From: CALLMM01 sp964429855
GTDB taxonomy: Bacteria; Armatimonadota; Chthonomonadetes; Chthonomonadales; CAJBBX01
Direction: 5' to 3'
DNA length: 64,000 nucleotides
Assembly: GCA_964429855.1 (NCBI GenBank)
Contig: CAYSDM010000007.1
Location: forward strand, 1-64,000
Shown here: positions 18,312 to 26,848 of the stretch, one piece after another
How the letters are laid out: the number at the start of each line of letters is the position of its first letter
Position numbering within the stretch: position 1 is the first letter of the stretch
Translations under genes and position numbers: made by a program
The notes under the pieces: generated by a model
Told to the model about the DNA's origin: nothing
Seen by the model: the letters and a program-made list of their open reading frames with translations, nothing else
The model's database searches: none

Positions 18312-18440
18312 TCAATCTTTCGCGGCAGCGATAGCCTGCGTCTCCTCCACCAACCTTTGAAGATCTCGCTGTTGATCCCGTAGCGCCTCCACGCTGACCG
18401 GCGCATTCGGGAAGAGCAGTCGCTCCACACGCCGCGCCAT
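18312..18440 (-). CDS. Small hypothetical protein downstream of DNA polymerase B
   Basis: An open frame of 42 residues from ATG 18438-18440, beginning MARRVERLLFPN and ending in a helical, Glu/Gln-rich tail (RDQQRDLQRLVEETQAIAAA). It lies between the polymerase stop (18476) and a U-tailed terminator, so the transcript very likely includes it. The SD (GGAAG, 2-3 bases from ATG) is weak. The frame stays open upstream for 14 codons without a usual start codon. Amphipathic helical prediction and position support coding; nothing else does. Confidence 0.4.
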   Translation of the reverse strand: MARRVERLLFPNAPVSVEALRDQQRDLQRLVEETQAIAAAKD

Positions 18441-18475
18441 AGCTTCCGGAATGCGGCAGGCGATGAATTCAGGCT

Positions 18476-20809
18476 CTATTCGTCAAATAGATCGAGGCTT
18501 GTCTGAACACGCTGCGGCACGCCGAACGGCGTGGGCTTTGGAATGCAGGAATCGAACCCCTTCCCGAACGCCTCGCGCAGCCGACAGGCAAACTTATAGA
18601 GCTTGTCCATATAGTAGGTCGTGTTGACATCCTGCTCGTTCGCCTCGTAGTCCTGCAGCAGCCCCAGTTTGCCGTTCGCCCGCTCGTAGACCTGCACATA
18701 CTCCCCGACCGCCACATCGCGCGCCACCTCTGCAGACCGCTGCTTGCTGGAACTGGTGAAGGTCTTCTCGGTCACCCGTTCGCGCCGCGCCAGCTTCTCA
18801 ATCGGTATTCGACGCTGAAGAATGTTATCCAGAGTCTCTGCGTAGAGTTCGCCGATCTCCTGCAGCCGGTGCTCCAGCAGAAGGTCTATCGCCTTCGCCA
18901 GAAACTCGCGTCCAAACGGTTCATCGGCGCGAGAGCGCAGCGAAGCCCCCTTGAAGGTCTTTTTGCCGTCGTAGTCGTAGAGCACATAGTTTTTCGTTTT
19001 GAGCGAAACCATCGCTTTATAACGCCCGTCAAACGCCAGCCGGATTCCCTGCGGCAGCGTCGCCCCGATCTGCTCCACATAGGCGCGCTCCGCCTGTTCG
19101 CCCACAACCGTTTCCGGCGGGATGAAGTAGACCCCGTCGGTATCAATCTCGATCAGGCGGCTGCCGGTCGCCCGCATCTCTTCTGCGATCTTCTGCACGA
19201 TCTCCCGCCCGATCTCCGTGACGGCTTCGGCAGCGTCATAGTCGTTGAAGTGACATCCCGGCGCGCCCAGATAGCCGTAGAACGAATTTATCAAAACCTT
19301 GAACGATCCCTGTAAGCCGTCCCAGTAGTGTCGTTCGGTTCCCTGCGCGGACTGGACTCGCGCCTTCGCCTCCAGACGGCGGCGCGTCAGTTCCGCCAGC
19401 GCAGGCAGAAAGATGCCCAGTCTATCGTTGGCGGGATGAATCTTTCGGGCAAGCATGATGCTGGGATACAGGCTCTCCACATCGGCTTTCACGACGCGAT
19501 CCAGCACGCCGGTTTCGCAGACCTCGGTATAGCCGCCGGGATAGGGGCGGGGAGTCTGCGCGAAAGGAATAGCCTGTCCGGCAGCAAGATAGGCGCGCAG
19601 GAAAAGGGAGTTGATCTTCTCGCCGGTTCCGCTGACGGCGGCGGCTCCATAGCTGTCGGGAACCATCTGTGTCTGATAGAACTCGGTCGCCGTCACCAGT
19701 TCCGACAGACGCGCCGTCTCGATCACATCCTGCTGCGCGTAGGTGATGACTCGCGCCGGATCTTCGCGCGCGAAACGCGCCATCTCCGCGCGCGGTATCT
19801 CCACCCGATCCGACTCCGCGATCCCGAAGGCGCGCGCCACCTCTTTCAATCCGTAGCTGCTGAGAGAGCCGCGCGCCCAGTCGAATCGCTGCACCGCCAG
19901 ATAGGTATCTATCACATGTCGTCCGTACAGGTAGATCGGCGTAAAGGGACGGGAAATGCCTCCGATGGCGAAGTTGCGCTCCGCGCCGACACGCGCCTCG
20001 GAGCGGTCGCGCCCCAGCGCGAGGCGGATGTTATGCCGCTTCGCCCTCGCCATCAGAAACGGAAAATCGAACCCGAAGAGATTATGTCCCTCGATAATAT
20101 CCGGGTCGCGCTCCTGCACCAGCGAAACCAGCCGATTCAACATCTCGCGCTCTTCGCCGGTGAGAACCTCCAGCAGCCCCCGATTGTCCCGCACCGCGAT
20201 CATCAGAATGCGGTCATCCTCTCGCTCATGAGAGAGGCTGCTGGTCTCAATATCCACCTGCATCCGCACGACATCGTTCATGGTCATGCCCTTGAACAGC
20301 GTCTTGCCAGAGTGGATCAGAAACAGGCGGGCGGCGGAGGGATAGGTCAGGTGCGCCACATGCTCCTCGCGCAGTAGAAATCGGGCATCCTGAAAGGCGC
20401 GCCATCCGGGAAACTCATAGAGGCAGCAGTAGCCTTCTCCCTCCAGCAGACGCGGCTCGATTCCCCGCAGCGAACCGGGAGCCATCGGATTCTCGGCGGC
20501 ATGAGTCGGAGGCGCGTAGGGTCTGGAGAGCAGAATCCAGGGTTTGAACGGCTCGTGATGCGAATGGATTGAACCATCCTCCCACCTGCGCCAGAGGGTG
20601 ACATGGGTCTCCCCCGGCTCGATGGCGACGATTCGCTCCATCGGGTCATGCCCGAACAGAATATTGGTGTATCGGTCATCCGCTCCCGGCGAGGGTTCAG
20701 AATCGGGTCGCTGCGCGCCGTTGACGGGCAGCTCTGTTTCTATCTCATCAAACAACCCGGCTTGCTCCAACCGGGGATAGTTCCTGTTTTCAGACACGAT
20801 CGGTCTCAA
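18476..20809 (-). CDS. Family B DNA polymerase
   Basis: About 777 residues. The N-terminal part (to about 175) is followed by a DnaQ-like 3'-5' exonuclease: Exo I DIETSS (186-191), Exo II NLFGFDFPF (243-251) and Exo III YAQQDVIETA (357-366). The polymerase has motif A VKADVESLYPSIML (440-453), motif B KVLINSFYGYLG (504-515) and motif C EIDTDGVYF (554-562). All catalytic Asp residues are present, so both activities should work. It is comparable in length to E. coli Pol II (783). The start is uncertain: TTG at 20809 has no SD, and GTG four codons on is an alternative. It follows a 77-residue gene by 23 bases. A role in repair or translesion synthesis is likely by family analogy. Confidence 0.9.
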   Translation of the reverse strand: MRPIVSENRNYPRLEQAGLFDEIETELPVNGAQRPDSEPSPGADDRYTNILFGHDPMERIVAIEPGETHVTLWRRWEDGSIHSHHEPFKPWILLSRPYAPPTHAAENPMAPGSLRGIEPRLLEGEGYCCLYEFPGWRAFQDARFLLREEHVAHLTYPSAARLFLIHSGKTLFKGMTMNDVVRMQVDIETSSLSHEREDDRILMIAVRDNRGLLEVLTGEEREMLNRLVSLVQERDPDIIEGHNLFGFDFPFLMARAKRHNIRLALGRDRSEARVGAERNFAIGGISRPFTPIYLYGRHVIDTYLAVQRFDWARGSLSSYGLKEVARAFGIAESDRVEIPRAEMARFAREDPARVITYAQQDVIETARLSELVTATEFYQTQMVPDSYGAAAVSGTGEKINSLFLRAYLAAGQAIPFAQTPRPYPGGYTEVCETGVLDRVVKADVESLYPSIMLARKIHPANDRLGIFLPALAELTRRRLEAKARVQSAQGTERHYWDGLQGSFKVLINSFYGYLGAPGCHFNDYDAAEAVTEIGREIVQKIAEEMRATGSRLIEIDTDGVYFIPPETVVGEQAERAYVEQIGATLPQGIRLAFDGRYKAMVSLKTKNYVLYDYDGKKTFKGASLRSRADEPFGREFLAKAIDLLLEHRLQEIGELYAETLDNILQRRIPIEKLARRERVTEKTFTSSSKQRSAEVARDVAVGEYVQVYERANGKLGLLQDYEANEQDVNTTYYMDKLYKFACRLREAFGKGFDSCIPKPTPFGVPQRVQTSLDLFDE

Positions 20810-20832
20810 CTCAAAAAGATATGTTGTCCGGC

Positions 20833-21066
20833 TCAGGTGAGTTCCGTGATCTCCAGCGCGAACTCCTGCTCCGATAGAATACCACCATCCTGCGCCATTC
20901 GCGCAACCCGCACAAGCAGACGGGGTTGATTTGCTTCCGCCTGAAAGGAGATGGAGCTATCTTCGATATGAAATCGTTCGGCTATCGCCTGCTCAAGAGC
21001 TTCATGGCTGGACTGGAGATGTCGGAGCAGCGCATCCGCCAGCGTAACGCTTTTCAATCGAGACAT
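20833..21066 (-). CDS. Small hypothetical protein co-transcribed with DNA polymerase B
   Basis: 77 residues from ATG 21066, with AGAGGAG ten bases upstream. The protein is acidic. It is helical in the first half (ADALLRHLQSSHEALEQAIA), then shows beta strands (SISFQAEANQPRLLVRVARM) and ends ALEITELT. No family recognised and no membrane segment. It follows a terminator and precedes the polymerase by 23 bases, so it is the first gene of the polymerase unit and might be an accessory factor. That is inference from position. Confidence 0.6.
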   Translation of the reverse strand: MSRLKSVTLADALLRHLQSSHEALEQAIAERFHIEDSSISFQAEANQPRLLVRVARMAQDGGILSEQEFALEITELT

Positions 21067-21080
21067 TCAGGGGACTCCTC

Positions 21081-21124
21081 TCGGAAAGAAAGACGCCCCC
21101 CTGCCTGTCTGAACAGGGGAGCGT
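21081..21124 (-). terminator. Terminator after the flotillin gene
   Basis: On the minus strand ACGCTCCCCTG pairs with CAGGGGGGCGT (plus 21114-21124 and 21093-21103), 11 bp with one G-U pair, followed by CTTTCTTTCC. It separates flotillin from the 77-residue gene. Confidence 0.6.
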
Positions 21125-21141
21125 ACAGGAAATGCTGCGGA

Positions 21142-22806
21142 CTATCGGGCAGGCTTCTCCGGCTTCTTTTCGGGATCGGCGGGGGCAGCGCTATCTGCGC
21201 CGGTCACGTCCACCGTTGTTCCGCCGTTCTCCGTCCCGCTGAGCGCGGGAACCTTGTTCATCAGGTCCGCCAGCTTCAGTCCGGTCATGGCTTCGATGAC
21301 GGGGGGAACCTGCGCGATGATGTTGGTCACCTCGCCGGTCAGCCGACTGGCTCCTACCTCTCCCCCGCCGGAGTTCACCATGACGATCTTGTCAATGCGC
21401 GACAGCGGCGAGGAGACCGCCTCGGCAATCTGCGGCAGCTTCTCGATCAGCATCTGCGCGACAGCCGCCTCGTTGTAGGCGTGGAAGGCTTCGGCGCGTT
21501 TCGCCATCGCGGTCGCCTCGGCAAGTCCCTGCGCCTTGATCGCCTCCGCCTCTGCCAGTCCTCTCGCCTCGATAGATTTTGCTTCCGCCAGACCTTTTGC
21601 CTCAATCGCGGCGGCTTCCGCCAGCGCCTTGGCGCGGGCAACCTCCGCCTCCGCCAGACCGCGTACCTTGTTGGCTTCGGCTTCCGCCATGCCGCTCTTC
21701 TGAACGACTTCCGCCTGCGCGAAACCGGTGGTCTTGGCGGCTTCCGCCTGTCCCTGCGCGGTCACCTGCAGGCGATACTGCTCCGCCTCTGCGATAGTGC
21801 GAATACGATTGCGCTCCGCCTCAGCAGGACGCTGCACGGTCGCGATCAACTCTTTTTCACGACGGGCGATCTCGCGATCTTCGAGTTCCGCCTGCTTCTC
21901 CTTCTCGACGATCTGAACCATGACCTCCTGTTCCTTGACCGCCTGCGCCGTCTTGTAGCGCTGCAGGTCATAGGCAAGGTCGGTCTCCGCCTTCTTCTGG
22001 TTGACCGAAGCCGTATACTCCTGCACCTTCAGCCTGTAGTCACGATCCGCCTCCGCCACACGGGTATCCGCCTCCAGCTTGGCAGTAGAGGCTTCCTGAT
22101 TTGCCTGCGCGGCGCGAATGGTCGCGTCGCGGTTCGCCTCCGCCTCGCCGATAGCTGCGTCGCGCTTCACCTGGGCGATTCGCGTCTTACCGATGGCGTC
22201 CAGGTAGCCACGACTGTCGCTGATTTCGCGAATGGTGAAGGAGACCACCTCCAGACCCATATTCGCCAGGTCTCCCGCCGACACTTCCGCCACGCGCTGA
22301 GCGAAGGCTTCGTGCGCGGCATAGACCTCTTCCACCGTCAGCGTGCCGAGAATGGCGCGAAGGTGTCCGGCAACCGTCTGATACGCGATCTGCTTGATCT
22401 CTTCCCGCGACTTGTTCAGAAACTGCTCGGCGGCGGTACGGATCGAAACATCATCGCCCCGAACCTTGATCTGCGCGACGCCGTCCACCTTAATCGGCAC
22501 GCCCATCTTGGTATACATCTCCGGCGTGATGATATCCAGCGTAATCAGTTCCAGTGACATCACTTCGACGCGCTCGGTCAGCGGGTTAACCAGCGTACCG
22601 CCTCCCTTCACGACGCGGAAGCCGATTCGATGCCGTTCACCGCTGCTGTCGGTGATAACCTCTCCCTTTCCTCCCGAGATCACCAGCACCTCGTTCGGAC
22701 CGACCTTACGATAGAGCGCCTGATAGATCCGAATGACGGTCAGGACAAAGATGATAAACCCGACTGCGCCCGCCGCAATGTAGATTAGCCAGGTAGGCAG
22801 ATCCAT
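21142..22806 (-). CDS. Flotillin-like membrane scaffold protein
   Basis: 554 residues. One N-terminal membrane segment (6-27) is followed by the SPFH/band-7 domain (about 30-220), with KVGPNEVLVISGGKGE near the start and TAAEQFLNKSREEI in the middle. A long Ala/Glu-rich coiled coil (220-450) carries repeated GLAEA-type units typical of flotillins. The end (EKLPQIAEAVSSPLSRIDKI) is the conserved flotillin C-terminal motif. It should form membrane-bound oligomers in functional microdomains. It has a good SD (AAAGGA). Its upstream neighbour encodes an NfeD-like protein, the same partnership as YuaF-YuaG (FloT) of Bacillus. Confidence 0.93.
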   Translation of the reverse strand: MDLPTWLIYIAAGAVGFIIFVLTVIRIYQALYRKVGPNEVLVISGGKGEVITDSSGERHRIGFRVVKGGGTLVNPLTERVEVMSLELITLDIITPEMYTKMGVPIKVDGVAQIKVRGDDVSIRTAAEQFLNKSREEIKQIAYQTVAGHLRAILGTLTVEEVYAAHEAFAQRVAEVSAGDLANMGLEVVSFTIREISDSRGYLDAIGKTRIAQVKRDAAIGEAEANRDATIRAAQANQEASTAKLEADTRVAEADRDYRLKVQEYTASVNQKKAETDLAYDLQRYKTAQAVKEQEVMVQIVEKEKQAELEDREIARREKELIATVQRPAEAERNRIRTIAEAEQYRLQVTAQGQAEAAKTTGFAQAEVVQKSGMAEAEANKVRGLAEAEVARAKALAEAAAIEAKGLAEAKSIEARGLAEAEAIKAQGLAEATAMAKRAEAFHAYNEAAVAQMLIEKLPQIAEAVSSPLSRIDKIVMVNSGGGEVGASRLTGEVTNIIAQVPPVIEAMTGLKLADLMNKVPALSGTENGGTTVDVTGADSAAPADPEKKPEKPAR

Positions 22807-22904
22807 AGATATATCCTTTCTCGAACCGCTCCCTTCTCAGAGAGCCTGCGCCTGCAATGGCGCTGTCGTCTCCCGGCGACCATTAATAACGAAACGGAGG
22901 GTGT

Positions 22905-23720
22905 CTACGGCTCCTGTTTCAGTCTCAGTTCAGCCTCCTCATCCTTCTGAAGATTCTCCTCTTCCAGTCCCAAAGTCTGAAGCGGCGTCAGACGATCTCC
23001 CATCAGAATGACAAACGCAGTGCTGGCATCTATGCGACGAATGCGCACACTTGCCCCGACCGGGATCGTCTGCCCCTCTTCGGTAATGGCGCGCACCGTC
23101 TGGCGCGTCCCCGCAATGGTGTAACAGATCATGCCGGGTCTGCTTCCCATGATAGGCGCGGTCACCTGCGCCTGCCGGCCAATAATCGCTTCCCGGCGTG
23201 TATGACTGGTTCCCCCGGACTGCGCGAAGACCCGTACAATGATCAGATAGGCGATCAGCCACAGCCCCATCCCGCCCGCCATGCCGTTGAGCGTGCTGAA
23301 CAGTCCGCCAGCCCCCAGCATCCGGCTGATGACTCCCAGACCGCCGAAGCCCAGCAGGAATCCGGCGACGGACATCGGGCTGAAGTACTGGAGGAGACTG
23401 AACTTGCCGCTTTCGGAGGCTGCGTCGCCATGGTCGCCATGGTCGCCATGATGCAGGTCGGCATGATGCGAGGAATCCAGGTGGGAGGAAGCATCGCCGT
23501 GAGCGGCGTCCACATGCAGGGAGTGGTCGAATCCGGCGTCGGTATGCGCGCCCACATCGGTATGTCCGAAATGCCCGGCGTCTCCGACCATGTCGCCATG
23601 TGCGGCATCATGCCCAACGCCATCGCCATGGGAGACGAATCCGAGCAGCAACGAAATTACCGTATACGCGCCGCCCAGCATCAGGCAGGCCCAGAAGAGA
23701 ATGTCTAATGGGTGCAACAA
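22905..23720 (-). CDS. NfeD-like membrane protein with His/Asp-rich loop
   Basis: 271 residues from TTG, with AGGAGG 5 bases upstream. A membrane helix (about 7-28) is followed by a striking His/Asp/Gly-rich region (about 31-100) ending in HGDHGDHGD, encoded by a 9-base tandem repeat near 23427-23456. Two further membrane segments lie at about 110-165. The C-terminal OB-fold-like domain (about 175-255; IGRQAQVTAPI, GASVRIRRIDASTAFVI) is that of NfeD proteins. These associate with flotillin, whose gene follows. The His-rich loop may bind metal ions; this is not a standard NfeD feature. Confidence 0.75.
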   Translation of the reverse strand: MLHPLDILFWACLMLGGAYTVISLLLGFVSHGDGVGHDAAHGDMVGDAGHFGHTDVGAHTDAGFDHSLHVDAAHGDASSHLDSSHHADLHHGDHGDHGDAASESGKFSLLQYFSPMSVAGFLLGFGGLGVISRMLGAGGLFSTLNGMAGGMGLWLIAYLIIVRVFAQSGGTSHTRREAIIGRQAQVTAPIMGSRPGMICYTIAGTRQTVRAITEEGQTIPVGASVRIRRIDASTAFVILMGDRLTPLQTLGLEEENLQKDEEAELRLKQEP

Positions 23721-23810
23721 AATCCTCCTGAGCGTATGATAACGCTCACTCTCTGCAAAAGGAGAAGCGGCGCTGTTCCACGACTCCTTTTCTGCTGTTA
23801 GATAGCACCC

Positions 23811-23838
23811 TTTACCGATCCGTTTCTAGTATTATATA
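23811..23838 (+). promoter_or_regulatory. Possible promoter for the ROK kinase gene
   Basis: TTTACC (23811-23816), a 16-base spacer and TATATA (23833-23838), in an AT-rich island between divergent genes. Leader of about 45 bases to 23889. Confidence 0.35.
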
Positions 23839-23888
23839 CGAAGCGCAGGTGAAAAGGAAGTCATGAGTTTTATGAAGCGAGGGGAGAG

Positions 23889-24842
23889 ATGATACTCGGA
23901 GTTGACATCGGCGGCACAAAATCGGCAGTGATCCTGGGGCGAGCCGACGGAGAGATCACGGCGCGCCGCGCAGAGCCGACGGAGGCGAAGAGCGGACCGC
24001 AGGCGATACTGGCGCGCCTGATCGCGATGGCGCGTGAACTGCTTAAACAGCACGAGGTCTTGCCGGACACTCTTTCCGGAATCGGCATCTCCTGCGGCGG
24101 TCCGCTCGATACGAAGACCGGTCTGGTCTACAGTCCCCCCAATCTGCCCGGATGGGAGGCGGTTCCGGTTCGCGCGATGTTCGAGGAGGCGTTCCCCGGC
24201 GCAACGGTCGTTCTGGAAAACGACGCCAACGCGACGGCGCTGGCGGAGTGGCGTTACGGGGCAGGCAGGGGAACGCAGAGTATGGTATTCCTGACGATGG
24301 GAACGGGAATCGGCGGAGGATTGATCCTGGACGGACGGCTCTATCGCGGCGCGAACGATCTGGCAGGCGAGGTCGGGCACCAGACCATTCTGATCAACGG
24401 TCCGCTCTGTAACTGCGGCAAGCGCGGCTGTCTGGAGGCGCTGGCTTCCGGTCCGGCGGTGGCGCGACTGGCACAGGAGAGCCTGCACTACGGACGCGGC
24501 AAACGGCTGATCGAGATCGCCGGAGGCAAGCCCGCGCAGATTACCGCGCAGCATGTCATCGAAGCGGCAAAAGAGGGCGACTCCTTCTGCCTGACTGTTC
24601 TGTCGGAGGTCGGAACCTACATGGGGATCGGTCTGGCGAACCTGATCCAGATTCTCAATCCGGAGAGGATCGTTCTGGGCACGCTGGCGGTTCACGCCGG
24701 AGAACTGCTGATGGAGCCGATCCGAACAGCGGTGGCGGAATACGCCTGGGAGCGTTCCCGAAGCGTCTGCGAGATCGTTCCCGCCGCTCTCGGAGATCGC
24801 GCCCAGGACCTTGCCGCCATTGTGCTTTTAGCCGACGTATAG
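23889..24842 (+). CDS. ROK family sugar kinase (glucokinase-like)
   Basis: 317 residues, SD GAGGGGAG. ATP-binding phosphate-1 motif LGVDIGGTKSAV (3-14). Catalytic region ENDANATALAEW (about 114-125) with Asp as base. Phosphate-2 MGTGIGGGLILDG (about 137-149). The ROK zinc site is HQTILINGPLCNCGKRGCLEA (His then CNCGKRGC, about 160-180). The sugar-binding ExGH appears as EVGHQ. There is no DNA-binding N-terminus, so it is a kinase rather than a NagC-type repressor. It would phosphorylate glucose, N-acetylmannosamine or a similar hexose. Its stop is 8 bases from the convergent fusion gene. Confidence 0.92.
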   Translation: MILGVDIGGTKSAVILGRADGEITARRAEPTEAKSGPQAILARLIAMARELLKQHEVLPDTLSGIGISCGGPLDTKTGLVYSPPNLPGWEAVPVRAMFEEAFPGATVVLENDANATALAEWRYGAGRGTQSMVFLTMGTGIGGGLILDGRLYRGANDLAGEVGHQTILINGPLCNCGKRGCLEALASGPAVARLAQESLHYGRGKRLIEIAGGKPAQITAQHVIEAAKEGDSFCLTVLSEVGTYMGIGLANLIQILNPERIVLGTLAVHAGELLMEPIRTAVAEYAWERSRSVCEIVPAALGDRAQDLAAIVLLADV

Positions 24843-24850
24843 CCGCCAAT

Positions 24851-26848
24851 TCACCGCGCACAGCGGAAGCCGACCGGCAGATAGTAGAAAAGCTGCGGAC
24901 CGCTGGTGTTGCGCCCGTCGGTTTCGTTGAGCGGAACCGGTCGCCCCATCTCCTGCCGGAAGTGACGCGGCATTCCCTGCCACAACTGCAGCCCGGAGGG
25001 ACGCCCGAACGCCTCATACGGACCGCGCCCTCGCTGCCAGGTTGCGCCGGTCGAACCATAGTCTCTGCCGACCGCCACCCGCCAACCAGAGAGCGGCACC
25101 AGCATCGAAGTCACCTCGCTGAGGTTCGACCACAGCATGATCTCCTCCGCAGGCGGGCTGAGCAGCGTCCGGCGATAGAGTCGGGAGAGCGGCGGAAGCC
25201 CCTGATCCCCCGTCAGAATCTCCACCGGGCGCGCCCACCAGGGATCGTCGCGGGCAGGCGGCAGCGGCGTCCAGGTGACCGCCATATAGCGCGGCGCGCC
25301 ATTGGTCGGCGCGCCGGGATAGGGCGCAACCAGCTCGTAAGCATTCAGAATCATATCCGCCGCCCCGAACGGACTGACATCGAATCCCCGCGAGCCGACC
25401 GGCAGGACATAGAGCGGATCGCGCCACATTCCCCATAGCGGTTCTAACTGCGCCTCAATGGTCTGCTTCGACCAGGCGGCGGCGCGCTGAAAAACCGCCG
25501 TCTGATTGATCCAGGGCAGGCGAAACGGCGACGGCGCGAAGACCCGCCCCTGCTGAAGCTCGGGATGCTCCCGAAGGTACTGGATGTGCATCTCCCGGAT
25601 TCGCATCCAGACGGCGCGCCGCTCCGAAACATACTGGCGCGCCCACTCCGGCATCTCCGAATCTCCGTCCGGTCCCAACGCCGCCAGACACCACTCATAC
25701 GGGGTCGGCAGCCGCTTTCCCGCCCATTGAGCGTAGGCGCGCGCTCCCGGCAGCGGCACGCCCAGAACCGGCGCAGACGCCAGTTCACCGGGGAAAGGCG
25801 GTTCCGACTTCGCCCAGGTAAGCGGGTAGAACTGCGACTGAAAACCCAGGCGACGGCGGTCGCGCTCCGGCAGCGAACGCCAGAAGGCAAGATACTGCGC
25901 GTTGGTCACCTCGAAAGTATCTATCTGGAAAGGCGCGACACAGGCGACTCGCGCGCCCTCCATATCCGGCTGCTCCGCCAGCACCGCCGACGGAAGTCGC
26001 ACCGGTCCACCGGAGATGGCGACCATCGGAGTCCGCTCCGCCCGATCTCCCTCCGGCGTCTCTCCCGACGGAGGCTGCCCCTTCCGCGAATCGGGAGTCG
26101 GAAGCGGTGTCACGCAGTTGGTGGCGCGATGCAGTTGAGAGAGCGCGAAGAATCCTTCGCACTTCATCTGAATATCGGATCCGCCGACCAGCCCGACCGC
26201 CATACCGTCGGGACCGATCACCACCGCTCCAGCCGGAATGCCCTCCAGCGGTTCGGCAAAGGCGATGAAGCCGGGCGGTCGGGTTTCGCTCTCCTCCTCA
26301 TTCGCAGCGAACGCCGCCAGTCGCGCCGCGCGCCGCTCCAGCGCTTGAAAAGCCTTGTGGGAAGCGCTCCAGGCGCTCCATACCACCTGCACCGTATCGC
26401 CCGGCTGAAGCGTATCCGGCAGGAGCGTTCGCAGCGCGGGCTGATGAATCTCCTCCAGCTTCAGCGCCACATATTCGGAGGCGCGCCCCCGATAGCGCGG
26501 GCGTTTCCCGGTTACCCGCTGCGCCCGCTCCGTGCCGGGAAAGAGGGTCACGGTCACTCCCTGCCTTCCGACGCTCTCCGACTGCCCCGCCACCCGCACG
26601 CTGCGCGGAAAAAGACCTGCCGGAGCCAGAATATAGCCGTCGCAGCGCACAACGAATCCGTTTCCGCGCCGCGTCTCCGAGACGGCACCATCGCTGGAGG
26701 CGCTGGTCACCTCGATCCCGACCAGAGCCTGCTCCACCGTGCCGGTGTGCGGTCCGCGCGCATATGCCTCCAGAAGCTCCCGCGACTGTCCGAACGCGCA
26801 CAGGGGGAGGAGCAGCAGAAACGACAGCAAAGAAACCTTATATTTCAC
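24851..26848 (-). CDS. Secreted fusion: degenerate trypsin-like domain plus FGE/sulfatase-modifying-factor domain
   Basis: 665 residues from GTG. A signal peptide (5-20) is followed by a domain to about 235 with the strand pattern of HtrA-type proteases (RGNGFVVRCDGYILAPAG at 61-78). The catalytic positions appear lost: the usual TNxHV is APAGLF, the DLAVLK-type segment reads EYVALKLE, and the GNSGGP segment reads IPAGAVVI. After a Pro-rich linker (about 240-285) comes a formylglycine-generating-enzyme-like domain: FQIDTFEVTNAQYLAFW, PGARAYAQWAGKRLPTPYEWC and the end YLPVGFRCAR. Whether the FGE copper/cysteine site is intact is not clear, since only scattered Cys are present. It overlaps lnt by 11 bases. 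Confidence 0.75.
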   Translation of the reverse strand: MKYKVSLLSFLLLLPLCAFGQSRELLEAYARGPHTGTVEQALVGIEVTSASSDGAVSETRRGNGFVVRCDGYILAPAGLFPRSVRVAGQSESVGRQGVTVTLFPGTERAQRVTGKRPRYRGRASEYVALKLEEIHQPALRTLLPDTLQPGDTVQVVWSAWSASHKAFQALERRAARLAAFAANEEESETRPPGFIAFAEPLEGIPAGAVVIGPDGMAVGLVGGSDIQMKCEGFFALSQLHRATNCVTPLPTPDSRKGQPPSGETPEGDRAERTPMVAISGGPVRLPSAVLAEQPDMEGARVACVAPFQIDTFEVTNAQYLAFWRSLPERDRRRLGFQSQFYPLTWAKSEPPFPGELASAPVLGVPLPGARAYAQWAGKRLPTPYEWCLAALGPDGDSEMPEWARQYVSERRAVWMRIREMHIQYLREHPELQQGRVFAPSPFRLPWINQTAVFQRAAAWSKQTIEAQLEPLWGMWRDPLYVLPVGSRGFDVSPFGAADMILNAYELVAPYPGAPTNGAPRYMAVTWTPLPPARDDPWWARPVEILTGDQGLPPLSRLYRRTLLSPPAEEIMLWSNLSEVTSMLVPLSGWRVAVGRDYGSTGATWQRGRGPYEAFGRPSGLQLWQGMPRHFRQEMGRPVPLNETDGRNTSGPQLFYYLPVGFRCAR

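Noticed and set aside
23420..23460. Short direct repeats near 23427-23456 as a regulatory site
   Set aside because: They are inside a coding region and translate to HGDHGDHGD, part of the His-rich loop.
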